A stretch of 64,000 bases of DNA from Linyphia triangularis (Eukaryota > Arthropoda > Arachnida > Araneae > Linyphiidae), in assembly GCA_963978545.1 (NCBI GenBank), contig OZ021726.1, positions 57,462,959-57,526,958 on the forward strand. Direction: 5' to 3'. This document shows positions 11,285 to 20,950 of the stretch, in pieces (within the stretch, counting starts at the first letter, position 1; each line of letters opens with the position of its first letter). Both the position numbers and the translations under genes were made by a program. The notes under the pieces are model-generated. The model did no database searches, was not told the origin of the DNA, and worked only from the letters and a program-made list of their open reading frames with translations.

Positions 11285-11380
11285 TTTATTGTGGATCCAT
11301 TCTTATTGATGTAGTTCATAAGTATGAGTTTCCATAGATGAAATTAAATTTGGCATGGTTTGGGGCTCGATTTGGTACAG
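11285..11380 (-). pseudogene. C-terminal tail of the split Tc3-like transposase
   Basis: On the minus strand, across the nested element, the frame ...EDIWYST continues as VPNRAPNHAKFNFIYGNSYL before a TGA. The VPNR motif near the C-terminus is a hallmark of Tc1/Tc3 transposases (family pattern MPNRL). The join is in frame when the nested element and one TA are removed, which supports the proposed insertion point. Confidence 0.7.
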
Positions 11381-12208
11381 TACCCCCCCCCCCCCAAAAA
11401 AAAACAGAACGATGGCTATATCTTCGGTTCTAATTATCGTAGAATCTTACGGTTTGCACCAAAATGTTTTGCTTACGATTTTCTATATATCTGATGCAAT
11501 TTTTTTTTCTTGAGGGACCTTTTACTAAGTAAAAGTAACGCTATCTTCGAAAATTTCAATACGAACCCTTATTTTTTATCATTTCATTCGATTCAGAATA
11601 CATCATTTACCCTATATACCAAATTTCAATGCATTATGTTGAAAAACACGTCACTTATGAGCGAAAATATTTCGACCATTTTTTGACCGATCTTTAGGGA
11701 GAATTTTTATAAAACGAAAGGTATTTTTAAGGTTCTTCACAGTGGGAGAAATCGAACGGTCAATGTGGCGCGTTTCACGAAGATTAAAAAATACAAGTAT
11801 TAGTCTAAAATTGCATAGAAACTACTTGGATTTATAGTGTCATGTTTAAGATTAATACAAAAATAGCAAGTAAACGCAAAAGTAACATAATTTATTTACA
11901 ACGTTAAAGATGTGTATTCTTCACACGAAATAAATAAAATATCGAAAACTGTAATTGCAGAAATATAACGAATACTACTGATAATTAGAAAATTAATAAA
12001 TATTAAATGTAGGCATTAGTAAACAGTATTTAGCAAAGCATGAATATTTTACAGAAATATTTCACTATAAACACAAATATAACTAGATCGTTGAAATTAT
12101 TTATAAAATGAAAAAGTCACATGATTCTGTAAAATTTTTAAAGGATAACTTATTGAAATTGCTTAAAAAATGTTGTTTTAAATAAATGGAATTTAAGAAA
12201 GCAAATTA

Positions 12209-12211
<3 letters not shown>

Positions 12212-12280
<69 letters not shown>
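12212..12280. repeat. (AT)n microsatellite, about 69 bp
   Basis: A pure AT dinucleotide repeat directly abutting the left edge (GTTTACAG) of the foldback repeat. Confidence 0.95.
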
Positions 12281-12283
<3 letters not shown>

Positions 12284-12708
12284 TACAGAAAAAATAATTA
12301 ATAATTTAAAAAAACTAAAAAACACGCTTTAATAGAAAATCAAACTAAAAAGTAGAAAATAATCAATAGATTAAAAAACTAAGAAACACGCTTTAATAGA
12401 AAACTGAACTAAAAAGTAGAAGATAATTTTAAATAAGTTTGAAATAAGAATAGAGTGATTAACAAGAAATATTTAATTTATCGTACAAAAGCGTGGGGTG
12501 CTTTTTAAGATATTTTCATAATGGCTCTACTTTTACCAATATCTGTCATTAAATATTTACAAAAATTGACATCAAGCACCCCACGCTTTTTTACGATAAA
12601 ATAAATATTTCTTGTTAATCACTATTCTTATTTCAAACTTATTTAAAATTATCTTCTACTTTTTAGTTCACTTTCCTATTAAAGCGTGTTTCTTAGTTTT
12701 TAAACCAT
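12281..12708. mobile_element. Foldback repeat, copy 1
   Basis: Arms of about 135 bp (12370-12503 and 12574-12706) are inverted copies meeting at GCGTGGGGTGCTT / AAGCACCCCACGC around a 70-base loop. The arm carries AAACACGCTTTAATAGAAAA, which also occurs once more outside (about 12320-12345), so the left side has a duplicated outer arm. It is non-coding. A second copy lies at 17257-17690 with the same loop sequence. Confidence 0.85.
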
Positions 12709-13189
12709 CGGTTATACGATAATTGAACGTTATGCGATTTTCCACACCTCTTGTTTACCTTTTGATAGTTTTCAAAAGTCGTCTACTATACGGTCCCTTA
12801 GAGCGTTTTTTACATTTTCTCTAAAAAATCGTAAACTAATAGTCAAAATGGAAAGAAAAAAATTATGGGGGGGTTTTAGACCATGGTAAATCTAATGAAA
12901 GCAAAAAAAATATATGTTTCTATTCAAAAATTTTTTTAATTGCTTTATTAATTAATAATTAATTATTAAAAAAGAAATTGATTCAAAAGCTGATTGCTAT
13001 TTATGTTTGGTCATTTACAAACTACCTTTTGAAAAAAAAAATTACTGAAATATATTAATTATTTAAGTATTTATGGCCAAAAAACCAACTTTTTTATTTA
13101 ACATTAATTTATCATTTTCTTTTTATCATTTAAATTACAAACCATTCATTAGAAAATTACGAATTTTTGTATTTCGCATTCTTTTTTAA
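12709..13189. other. Unassigned interior of the nested element
   Basis: AT-rich, no coding frame. A palindromic TTAATTAATAATTAATTATTAA patch near 12945-12968 is the only structure. Confidence 0.4.
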
Positions 13190-13406
13190 TGCTGAATCCA
13201 AATATGGAATAATATTATGAGGTTGCTATTGAACTTTTTAAAGTTTGGTTCTGTTTTAATCTGTAGATGACCCCTCATGATAAAAAAAACTACATACAAT
13301 TATTAAAAACCTTTCACGATTTACAACGGTACCTTTTGTTTGTTATTTCAACAATTAGAACAAAAGATATAGCCATCGTTCTGTTTTTTTTTTGGGGGGG
13401 GGGGTA

Positions 13407-13877
13407 CTGTACCATATATCCTCTAAAGATCTATTGGGTTCATTTATAGAAGATTATTGTCTAAAATTGCAGTAAACTTGGCGACACGTGATGCCCTAAA
13501 GATTCTCTACTGTGTTATTATCTGGGCTATACGCTGGCCAGTCGACAACTTTTAAATTCTGAGAATTAAGTCCGGCATTTATATTGTCTGCAGTGTGGAT
13601 CGAAGCACTGTCTTGCTGAAATATCTACGAATGTTCACCTTGAAGCTCAGCAAAGGGCAGCAGGTTATCCTCCAATGTCTTAGTGTAATGCTGTGACGTT
13701 TGGTGACCACTAGTAGAGTGCAGAGACACTTGTCCATTGTAGCAAAAGACAGTGCAAACCATCACCGAGCTACCATCTTGTCTGGACTTTAAAAAAATGG
13801 CGAGGTTCCTTCCGCAAGTCATGCCAGTACGATGCACATCCATCTAGACTAACTAGATTCCATTTTTTTTTTATTAT

Positions 13878-13942
<65 letters not shown>

Positions 13943-14420
13943 TCATCTCTAAATACCACTGATTGTCCTTTTGGTCCATATGACATATGATTCGAGACCA
14001 CAATGTTCTCAGTGACTTTTGATGTGGCTTCAGAGGTGGTATCTTCTGCATTTTGCAATAAATAATTGTTCCTGTTTCCGAAATTCGTCTACAAATCGTA
14101 TGCTATGACACTAAAAGACCTAATGACCTTTTAAATTCAAGAAAAGAAATTTCTTGTGCACTCAACGTTCTTTTGATATGATGATTATCGTGTTTATTCG
14201 GCAAACGTGGCCTGTCAGATTTGTGTTTTTCTTTGTATTTGCATCCATTAGGTAAAACTCGATAAATAGAAGTCTTAGGTCAATTAGTAATAGTCGAAAT
14301 TTACGAAACGAGTTTACCTTCAACTTTCAACTGGTAAATTTTCATAAGCTCATCGTTTGAATTTCTATTGCGTCTCTATTGCGAAGTGTTATCGTTTGCA
14401 GAACTTAAATACTCGAAGTC
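13407..14420 (-). pseudogene. Tc3-like transposase pseudogene, N-terminal and catalytic parts
   Basis: Reading leftwards, 14390-14170 gives the N-terminal helix-turn-helix (LMKIYQLKVEGKLVS, ISTITN, PKTSIYRVLPNGCKYKEK) then the linker RPRLPNKHDNHHIKRTLSAQ. VVFRDE near 13945 carries the first catalytic Asp. After an AT microsatellite the frame resumes as LDGCASYWHDLRKE, GSSVMVCTVFCYNGQVSL, TLEDNLLPFAE, then FQQDSASIHT with the second Asp, DWPAYSPDNNTVENL with the terminal Glu (DD34E type), and a TAG where the family has Trp (ENLWG), then RQVYCNF. There are at least four in-frame stops and several frameshifts, so no active enzyme is possible. The C-terminal tail lies beyond the nested insertion. 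Confidence 0.92.
13881..13941. repeat. (TA)n microsatellite inside the transposase pseudogene
   Basis: About 60 bp of TA repeat lies between VVFRDE (first catalytic Asp) and LDGCASYWHDL of the Tc3-like transposase. The family has only a few residues here, so the repeat expanded within the dead reading frame. Confidence 0.92.
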
Positions 14421-14808
14421 TATGACGTTATCTCTTTTAAATTTGCATATGCAAACAAAAATTTGCAGAAACTCGTGATTGTGTCTATACTTTTGAAACA
14501 GCAAATTTCTATTTTTATCCAAAAAAATTATTAATAAAGCAAATCAAACCACTTTGTTTTTATTACAGTATTTAAAAATTGTTTTTGAATATATTTATGG
14601 ACTTTTGTAATTCTACTATCAAAATTCAAAATTTGAAAGCCAAATGACGTCATTGTCTAAACTTTTGCATCGCAGTATATATTCAAATGTATGTTTTTAA
14701 TGAAAGAACAATAACATTATAAAATGTCATTAAAAGTGAAACAGCCTCTCATTATATGTTGTACAAAAATATTCTTGGTGTGTTTATGTAAGTTGTGTGT
14801 TTATGTAA

Positions 14809-14892
14809 GCAATTTTTCTGTTTTCACCGTTTAAAATTATGTAAGCCTCAACGGCTTACGTAATTTAAAATGGTGAAAAACAGAAAAATTGC
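14809..14892. repeat. Near-perfect hairpin, 39-bp arms, 5-base loop
   Basis: GCAATTTTTCTGTTTTCACC...GTAAGCC is mirrored by GGCTTAC...GGTGAAAAACAGAAAAATTGC around TCAAC. Only two or three arm positions mismatch. It could be a minimal foldback element or a hairpin RNA, and nothing flanking decides which. Confidence 0.85.
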
Positions 14893-15079
14893 AATGTGCA
14901 CACTAGAACACAAAACGTGAAGGAAATCATTATGGGACATATTCCTTCACTTGTATTATACTTTTTTATCAATAAAAATTTGAGTCAAATTTCATTTTCA
15001 ACGAAAACTGCATACCGATGTAATTTTAAAATTTAATAAAAGTATTTTTATCAATCCAGATCCTTCAGTGTTTGCTATT

Positions 15080-15835
15080 TCCTAAAAGTATTTAGGAAAC
15101 TTAGCTCAATTTCCGCTGACCTCGATAACGCTCATAGGTAAACACGCATCCAAAGAAGCTGAATATCGGAAAACACCATTTAGTAAACCACCACAAATTT
15201 CTCAATTCCAACACTTCGACGTCACCATCCGCAAATCCTCACTACAATGCGAAGATGTCCGAAATCCCTTCAGATCTAAACTGGGACACCCGCCAAATCC
15301 TCCAAAAAGCTACCCCAAATCCCCACGTGTAAACAAATTCCTCAACGAAATAAAACGAGAAAAATAGTGAGCCCGTAGAAGAATAAGGGAATCTCCCAAA
15401 CCACCCGCACGTGCAGAAATCGTCTGCGAAAATGTCATTCGTTCCCCCGGGGGGAGGGTATCAACACTCTCACCGACGGACCCCCCACAAAACGTTTTGC
15501 CGCCTCACTAGGTAACGATGGAGTTAAGGATATATATAATCTATACGATATAGTTGGGGATGGGATTTTTTTTGTACTGGCTCCCTTCTGCTTTTGTTTT
15601 TTTGTCTTGCCATGGGTACAATGGCCATTGGTGCAAATAAAAGCTGTCGGGAGCCCTTCTTTATTATTGCACCCCCGTGTACGGTTTGTACGGTTGACGT
15701 ATTCGCATATTGGTTTTCGATATATGGTGTATTTGACTTTTGCTGTGGACGGGGATTTTTTTCCAGCTTTTTAGCAGTTTTTAATCGGGTGTGTGAATAT
15801 GTAGAATATCTGTGGGAATAATATACTCTTTAGGT
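15080..15835. other. Less AT-rich island with a strand-composition switch near 15500
   Basis: From 15110 to 15470 the + strand is A+C-rich (e.g. CACTTCGACGTCACCATCCG). From 15510 to 15830 it is G+T-rich (e.g. GGGTGTGTGAATATGTAG). The short palindrome CCCCCGGGGG (15450-15459) lies near the switch. No credible exon is present. A 75-codon frame at 15594-15821 has no recognisable features. Possible cis-regulatory element. Confidence 0.4.
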
Positions 15836-16300
15836 ACCATTTTGTAACTTGATTCCCAACGTATTCGTATAGTCTATCCGCTTGATGATTATATTTAATT
15901 TTTTATGACGCAAAAGCTTCACAAGGGATATATTGTAACAATATCTGGAATAGTGAAAGAACACTAAAGGAGGCCTTTCTATGAGGTCCTTAAGAGTGTA
16001 ACAGTACAAATAGGTTTCATGTGTTATTTTATTTCTAAGGTTATGAAGATTAATAAAAGTAATATCATTAAATATTTATAAATGTAATTCATTGGAATTA
16101 ATTACACCTTTTCTCAACACATACGAATAAAATAAGTAAAGCTATTCTATTCGAAAGGACTTAGTTTTAAAACAAGGAATTCACTCTTTATGTTTTAAGG
16201 TTTTAAGGTATTTTGTGGTTTAAGTTTTAAAAAATGAGTCATACTAAAAATTGAAACATGTATTCGAATTTTGTTTAAAATACCCAAAAATCTTGTTTTA
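15836..16300. other. AT-rich non-coding stretch
   Basis: Nothing beyond short A/T runs was recognised. Confidence 0.5.
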
Positions 16301-16830
16301 ACAGTACAGCCCGATAATCGAATCTAGGCTATATGTTGCAGCCATAATTTTGTCTACACCATTTTAACCAATCAGAATCACGAAGACTTGGATGAAAACC
16401 TGCTATCTAGGCGATTTAATTGGCTGCAAAGAATTCGCAGGCAATCAAAGCCTTCATCCAGGTATTTAATACTAAGTTAGGTTGACCCGAATTATAGTCC
16501 AGCATTTTAACTCCCAGCGATGTTTGTCACCAAGTTGATAAAATAACGCCCCAGGTAACACAGCAGTATTAGCCAATGCAGGAAACAGAGGCAATGGAAG
16601 ATCGGCCAATTCTGGCCGAAACTCGAGCCGTAAACACGATTTCTTTTAAAAATAAACAAGTCGAAAACATCACAAAACATATTTTTAACGCACCGTGCTT
16701 TCTTATAAAAATATATTTAAATTTTTCAAAATTTTCAGTAAATTTTATCCGACATTGGGTGAGATTGGCCAATACCCGAAACAATGACAATTCTACAATA
16801 GTCCATATCGGGATTGGCCAATGTCGATGG
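16301..16830. other. Unique-looking segment with repeated ATTGGCCAAT palindromes
   Basis: ATTGGCCAAT occurs at 16764-16773 and 16813-16822, and related words (CGGCCAATTCTGGCCG near 16602, AGCCAATG near 16570, CCAATCAGA near 16369) are clustered. TTGGCCAA-type words resemble NF1 or CCAAT-factor sites. No exon was recognised; function is unknown. Confidence 0.3.
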
Positions 16831-17256
16831 AAAAATTGACCAGCGTATTTGTGCTACTGACGGTATTCTTAACAATAAATGAAAGCTGTTTATTTCTTGT
16901 AAATTTTCTTGCATTTCGTATTAATCATTAATTTTAAAACACAAAGAATACATTGGTTGTATGGGATTTTATGTGGTACAAGAGTTACACGAAAGTTATT
17001 TGCTGCCATAGTGTGTGGACTACAAAAATTGCGAGGTCTTTCGAAGTTAGATTACACTGCCTTTAAATTACATAAGAATCCCGAAAATCAAATTTATGAC
17101 CCTCATTCAAAATCCTCATTACTTGTACTCACTTTTAAAAGAAGAGTTTGTAGAGCAAAGACCTGGAACCAAACCCAATAACTCTCTCATCCTAGGAGTG
17201 TTTTGCTTCAAATCGCGAGTTCAGCATGAACGCAGGAAAGTTTGACTAAATTTAAA
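16831..17256. other. Non-coding stretch with an uninformative 90-codon frame
   Basis: The + frame 16909-17181 is open for 90 codons but shows no family motif. It ends shortly before the foldback copy. Probably chance, although it is slightly more complex in composition than its surroundings. Confidence 0.35.
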
Positions 17257-17690
17257 ATAATTAATAGTTTAAAAAAACTAAAAAATACGCTTTAATAGAA
17301 AAGTGAAATAAGAAGTAGAAAATAATTTTAAATAAGTTTGAAATAAGAATAGAGTGATTAACAAGAAATATTTATTTTATCGTAAAAAAGCGTGGGGTGC
17401 TTTTTAAGATATTTTCATAATGGCTCTACTCTTACCAATATCTGTCATTAAATATTTTCAACAATTGACATCAAGCACCCCACGCTTTATTACGATAAAA
17501 TAAATATTTCTTGTTAATCACTCTATTCTTATTTCAAACTTATTTAAAATTATTTTCTACTTTTTAGTTCACTTTTCTATTAAAGCGTATTTTTTAGTTT
17601 TTTAAACTATTATTTTCTACTTTTTAGTTTGGTTTTCTATTAAAGGGTGTTTTTTAGTTTTTAAACTATTAATTATTTTTTCTGTAAACT
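17257..17690. mobile_element. Foldback repeat, copy 2
   Basis: Same family as the 12.3-12.7 kb copy. The arms carry AAATACGCTTTAATAGAAAA and meet at GCGTGGGGTGCTT (17390-17402) and AAGCACCCCACGC (from 17473). The duplicated outer arm is on the right here (17610-17690, ending CTGTAAAC) and on the left in copy 1, as if the two copies were inserted in opposite orientation. Confidence 0.85.
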
Positions 17691-17899
17691 CTAATTTTTT
17701 TTTTTCAGTTAGTGTACAAAACTCTCCAGTTATTTCTGCCAATAGTCACATGCTTGTCTCAAATTTAAGTCATGTGTATGCCTTAGTACACACCGTATTA
17801 CTTGGCACAAAACACTACCATGTCTCTGAATATGAAAAATCACTAATCCTGAAGATCCTGGTAAGGATAATGCGACTAAAAAAAACACTCTTTGTATAA

Positions 17900-18178
17900 C
17901 TGTCGTTCAAACGACAAATCTTTCAAACGGCACACCAGGGTTCGATTTCGGAGAAGGTTGGTTGGTAGGAATTTAACGGCGCAAGGGCAACACGAGTTCA
18001 TCCTTGTGAGAAAGCTACAAACTTATTGAACTATTGAATTGTCATCGGTCCTTAATAAGTATGCCAAATTTCGAGTTAATCCGACTTTTTGAAGGGGGTC
18101 AAAATCATGTTCAAAGATTCCGTTACATACTAACATACATACATACGTCTGAAGCTAATAAAAGCGTATTAAAAAAAG
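17900..18178 (+). mobile_element. SINE- or LINE-tail-like sequence with a TACATA microsatellite
   Basis: GGTTCGATTTC (from 17938), resembling a pol III B box, is followed by GCCAAATTTCGAGTTAATCC (18063) and GACTTTTTGAAGGGGGTCAA, then a TACATACATACATACG tail near 18138. A unique body ending in a short tetranucleotide repeat is usual for RTE-class LINE 3' ends and the SINEs that borrow them. No target duplication could be defined. Identification is tentative. Confidence 0.35.
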
Positions 18179-18269
18179 GAAAATATTACAAATTGAGTAA
18201 AGTCACGAAGATTTCACCATTAATTACTTTACTATTCTTCATTGATACCTTCTACTTAATTATTTGATT

Positions 18270-18955
18270 TAATGGAGAAAAATGAATCAGCCGAAAACTG
18301 CTTCCATGTTTTCAATCGCTACCCTCCGATTATCTGCGGCCAGCTCGCAACACCCCTTAAAATAAACCTTTCTTTTCCCTCCCCTCCCCCCTTCTTCTCT
18401 CCCCCTCTCCCACCTCCGATCGCAATCAAAAATCTGACGGGACCCCTTCTATTTAAAATCCTCTTCAAACCCTTCTTCGATTCACCTGTACCATCAAAGC
18501 AAGAAGCAGCAGACGAGAAATTTCTCCCACTTCCTCCTTTCGAATTCTCATTTTATTCCATATATTCCACATCCACTCCCCACCCTTAGCCCCGATCCCG
18601 CATCCTCCCCCCCCCCCCTTTAACCCTTTTATTTATATAGCCAGATAAATTTTCCCTTCACCCATTTTGCCCAATCATCATATTTATCGATTTACTATGG
18701 AAAACAATTTTCCCGCTGTTTGTTGTTGATCTATTCGAAAGTTCTTTGCCGCGCCTCCATACCCCATCCCTTTATTTTTATTTTTCTTATTTATATATAG
18801 ATATATCGTTTGGCACCTTCGTTTTTCGAAGAATGCAAGCGGTGAATAGCGGCGCTTTATCCCGGGACCCTATTTCGAGATGAGAGCTTTAGAAGAAGAG
18901 ATGTTTAAGTCATGACAGATTATTTGGAGCTTCATACTCACAGTGTGCGGTATTG
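18270..18955. other. Island: C-rich left half, G-rich right half
   Basis: From 18325 to 18615 the + strand is very C-rich (runs such as CCCTCCCCTCCCCCC and a C run near 18607). From 18825 to 18955 it turns to G (GCAAGCGGTGAATAGCGGCG). An open frame at 18272-18589 is proline/serine-rich only because of the C/T composition. Possible regulatory island. Confidence 0.35.
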
Positions 18956-20690
18956 TACATTTCACAATTTTTTTTTTCCTTTTATCATGCGGAAGAGTAC
19001 AAAATAACATTCTTTAATTCTAGACAATTAAAGTTAAATCAGTGTTACTCTGTAACTAATCATTCGACTCATAGACTCAAATATATTTTAATATTTCTTT
19101 TATTCCTTAAAAAAAAAAAAAAAAAAAAAAGCGGATCTTAAGAGAAGTGTTATAATATTTCAATTTAAAAATAGAGAAGTGGTAAAAATTATTAGGGAAT
19201 TACATTCTTGGCTTATGATATTCAAAAGTGTAGCGGAAGCATCGCGAATTCACAACGAATGTGTAATTATCTGGGGTTTAGTCAATTATAAAAAGCCATA
19301 ACTTGTTCTGCTTATAATATGGTTAAACAAAACACCTAAAATAGCATTCAAATTCAATTTTTATTAATTTAAATGCTCTTAATAATTGAGTAATCATAAA
19401 TGAAATTTAAATTGCACAATTTAAAATTAATTAGTTGAATTTCAACCAAAAGTCACTCATCTCTACAGTAAAATTATTGCTATGTACTTCATTAAATTGG
19501 GGATATTATTCAGATTCATAAGATGTCAATTATATAAAAAAAAAAATATAAAAGTGGGCAAATACCTGTTTAATTCGCTTTTTTTATTTTCACTAAAATA
19601 ACGATTTTTGAAAAAATACATGTCTTTTTTATAATTGACTAAATCATCGATGTCCTTCTCAAGAAGAATAAAAAACTATTAATATTACTCAATGTCCTGC
19701 ATTTTTAGAACAGGCAAATTATAGGCAAAACAAATTGTAAGATTAAAAACTTTTTTTTTTCTTCTTTTTTTTTTTTAATTTAAAATCATGTATGAAAAAA
19801 AGGAGTCCTGGTCGTATGGCTTTCACTGAGACATCAGTTTTCCTTTCTACTTAACGATTCGTTTTTAATTCCTTTATTTTTATTTAGTTTGTATGTGGAG
19901 GGCACAATGATTGGAGGGCTAAGCCATCTGCGTACCAATCAAACTTACAGTCAACGACAATGCATTGTCAAGTTTTTATTATTATTATTGTTTTGGGAGA
20001 AGGGGGGGGGGGGGAGTTGAAGGGGAGAAGATAGTCAATCGACCCTAATGGGTGTTTTATTCGTAGTAGTCAAACCCTATGAAAAGAGTTAGATTTTTGC
20101 TGTCGAATTTTCCCTCTTATCTCTTTTTCAAAGCAGACTTGGAAAACTTTTCATCCCGTCTCAGATTTTATACAGGATTTCATTTCCATCTGGTCAGACT
20201 GAACAGCATCGGTCCACTAATACAAATCTTTATTTAAGTTAATGTTATAGTCATTTTAAACTGTAATAGTAGCGATTTAATACCATCAAAGGTGGTGTAG
20301 AGATAAATAAAAGTAATTGCAGAATTACTGATAAAATGTTATCAAATCCTACAATTTCGTCTCTTTCTTTTTATTTTTTGGAAGCAAAACTTAAATCCCA
20401 TTCACTCGGGAACCATAAATTTAAAATAAGGCACTGTTTTCAAAGTAAGATACTTTTTTGATTGTGAATGGAGTTTTGTGAGATAAATTGACGTTTGTTT
20501 GTGCTTTTAGAAAGATTAAACTAATAAGATTTTAACTCTTCATTTATAAATTAAAGCTTTGGTGTGACCCAATCAACGTGGGAATACGAATCGCAATATT
20601 ATCAGACTTGAGTGCAAACTTAAACATCGGTACAACATGTTCATAGTTAAATTTTTCTCTTTAAATTTGTATGTATTCTGTAGTAATTCG
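18956..20690. other. AT-rich non-coding with poly(A) and poly(G) tracts
   Basis: A run of about 21 A lies at 19109-19130 and a run of 13 G at 20002-20014. No gene or repeat family was recognised. Confidence 0.45.
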
Positions 20691-20694
20691 TAAT

Positions 20695-20950
20695 AAAGTA
20701 AAAATAGATAAAATTTATGCAAAAGATGCTTCATATACAATCACAGGACATACACTTGAAACTAATTTTTTCCCCCTAAAACTTCATAAATTTTCCTTGA
20801 TATTTCCCCCACTAACTATTGAAATCATAGAAAATTATTACCAAAAAAGCAATATTTTTTTTAAAAAGTAGAAATAGTTCAAATGTTTGCAAAAGCTGCT
20901 TCATATACAATGATAGGACATATACTTAAAACTAGATTGTTGTCCTTTTT
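20695..20950. repeat. Imperfect tandem duplication, period 170 bp
   Basis: GCAAAAGATGCTTCATATAC at 20719 recurs as GCAAAAGCTGCTTCATATAC at 20889, followed in both by ACAAT...AGGACATA-ACTT-AAACTA. Copies differ at about one base in ten, so the duplication is older than the 139-bp array. Confidence 0.75.

Larger units (their letters stand above)
11383..13404. mobile_element. Nested 2022-bp TA-flanked element with homopolymer-capped terminal repeats
   Basis: Ends are C13-A9-CAGAACGATGGCTATATCTT on the left and the inverse ending in G11 on the right, giving inverted repeats of about 45 bp. TA lies on both sides (11381-11382 and 13405-13406). It sits inside the transposase frame of the surrounding Tc3-like element. 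No transposase-like frame is visible, so it looks non-autonomous and was probably moved by a TA-targeting enzyme. It contains an AT microsatellite and a foldback repeat. A segment near its right end (13190-13290) resembles 45868-45958, so parts of the family occur elsewhere. Confidence 0.8.
11056..14677 (-). mobile_element. Tc1/Tc3-like transposon split by a 2-kb insertion
   Basis: The terminal inverted repeats share ACTGCGATGCAAAAGTTTAG plus ACAATGA and differ only at the outermost base (C left, T right). TA flanks both ends (11054-11055 and 14678-14679). Subtracting the nested insertion and one TA leaves about 1.6 kb, the normal Tc1/Tc3 length. The transposase lies on the minus strand between the ends. 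All parts fit one element that inserted once, decayed, and was then itself hit. Confidence 0.92.

Noticed and set aside
18272..18589. 105-codon proline- and serine-rich frame
   Set aside because: The residues follow directly from C/T runs in a skewed island. Neighbouring phases are similarly open and no domain is visible.
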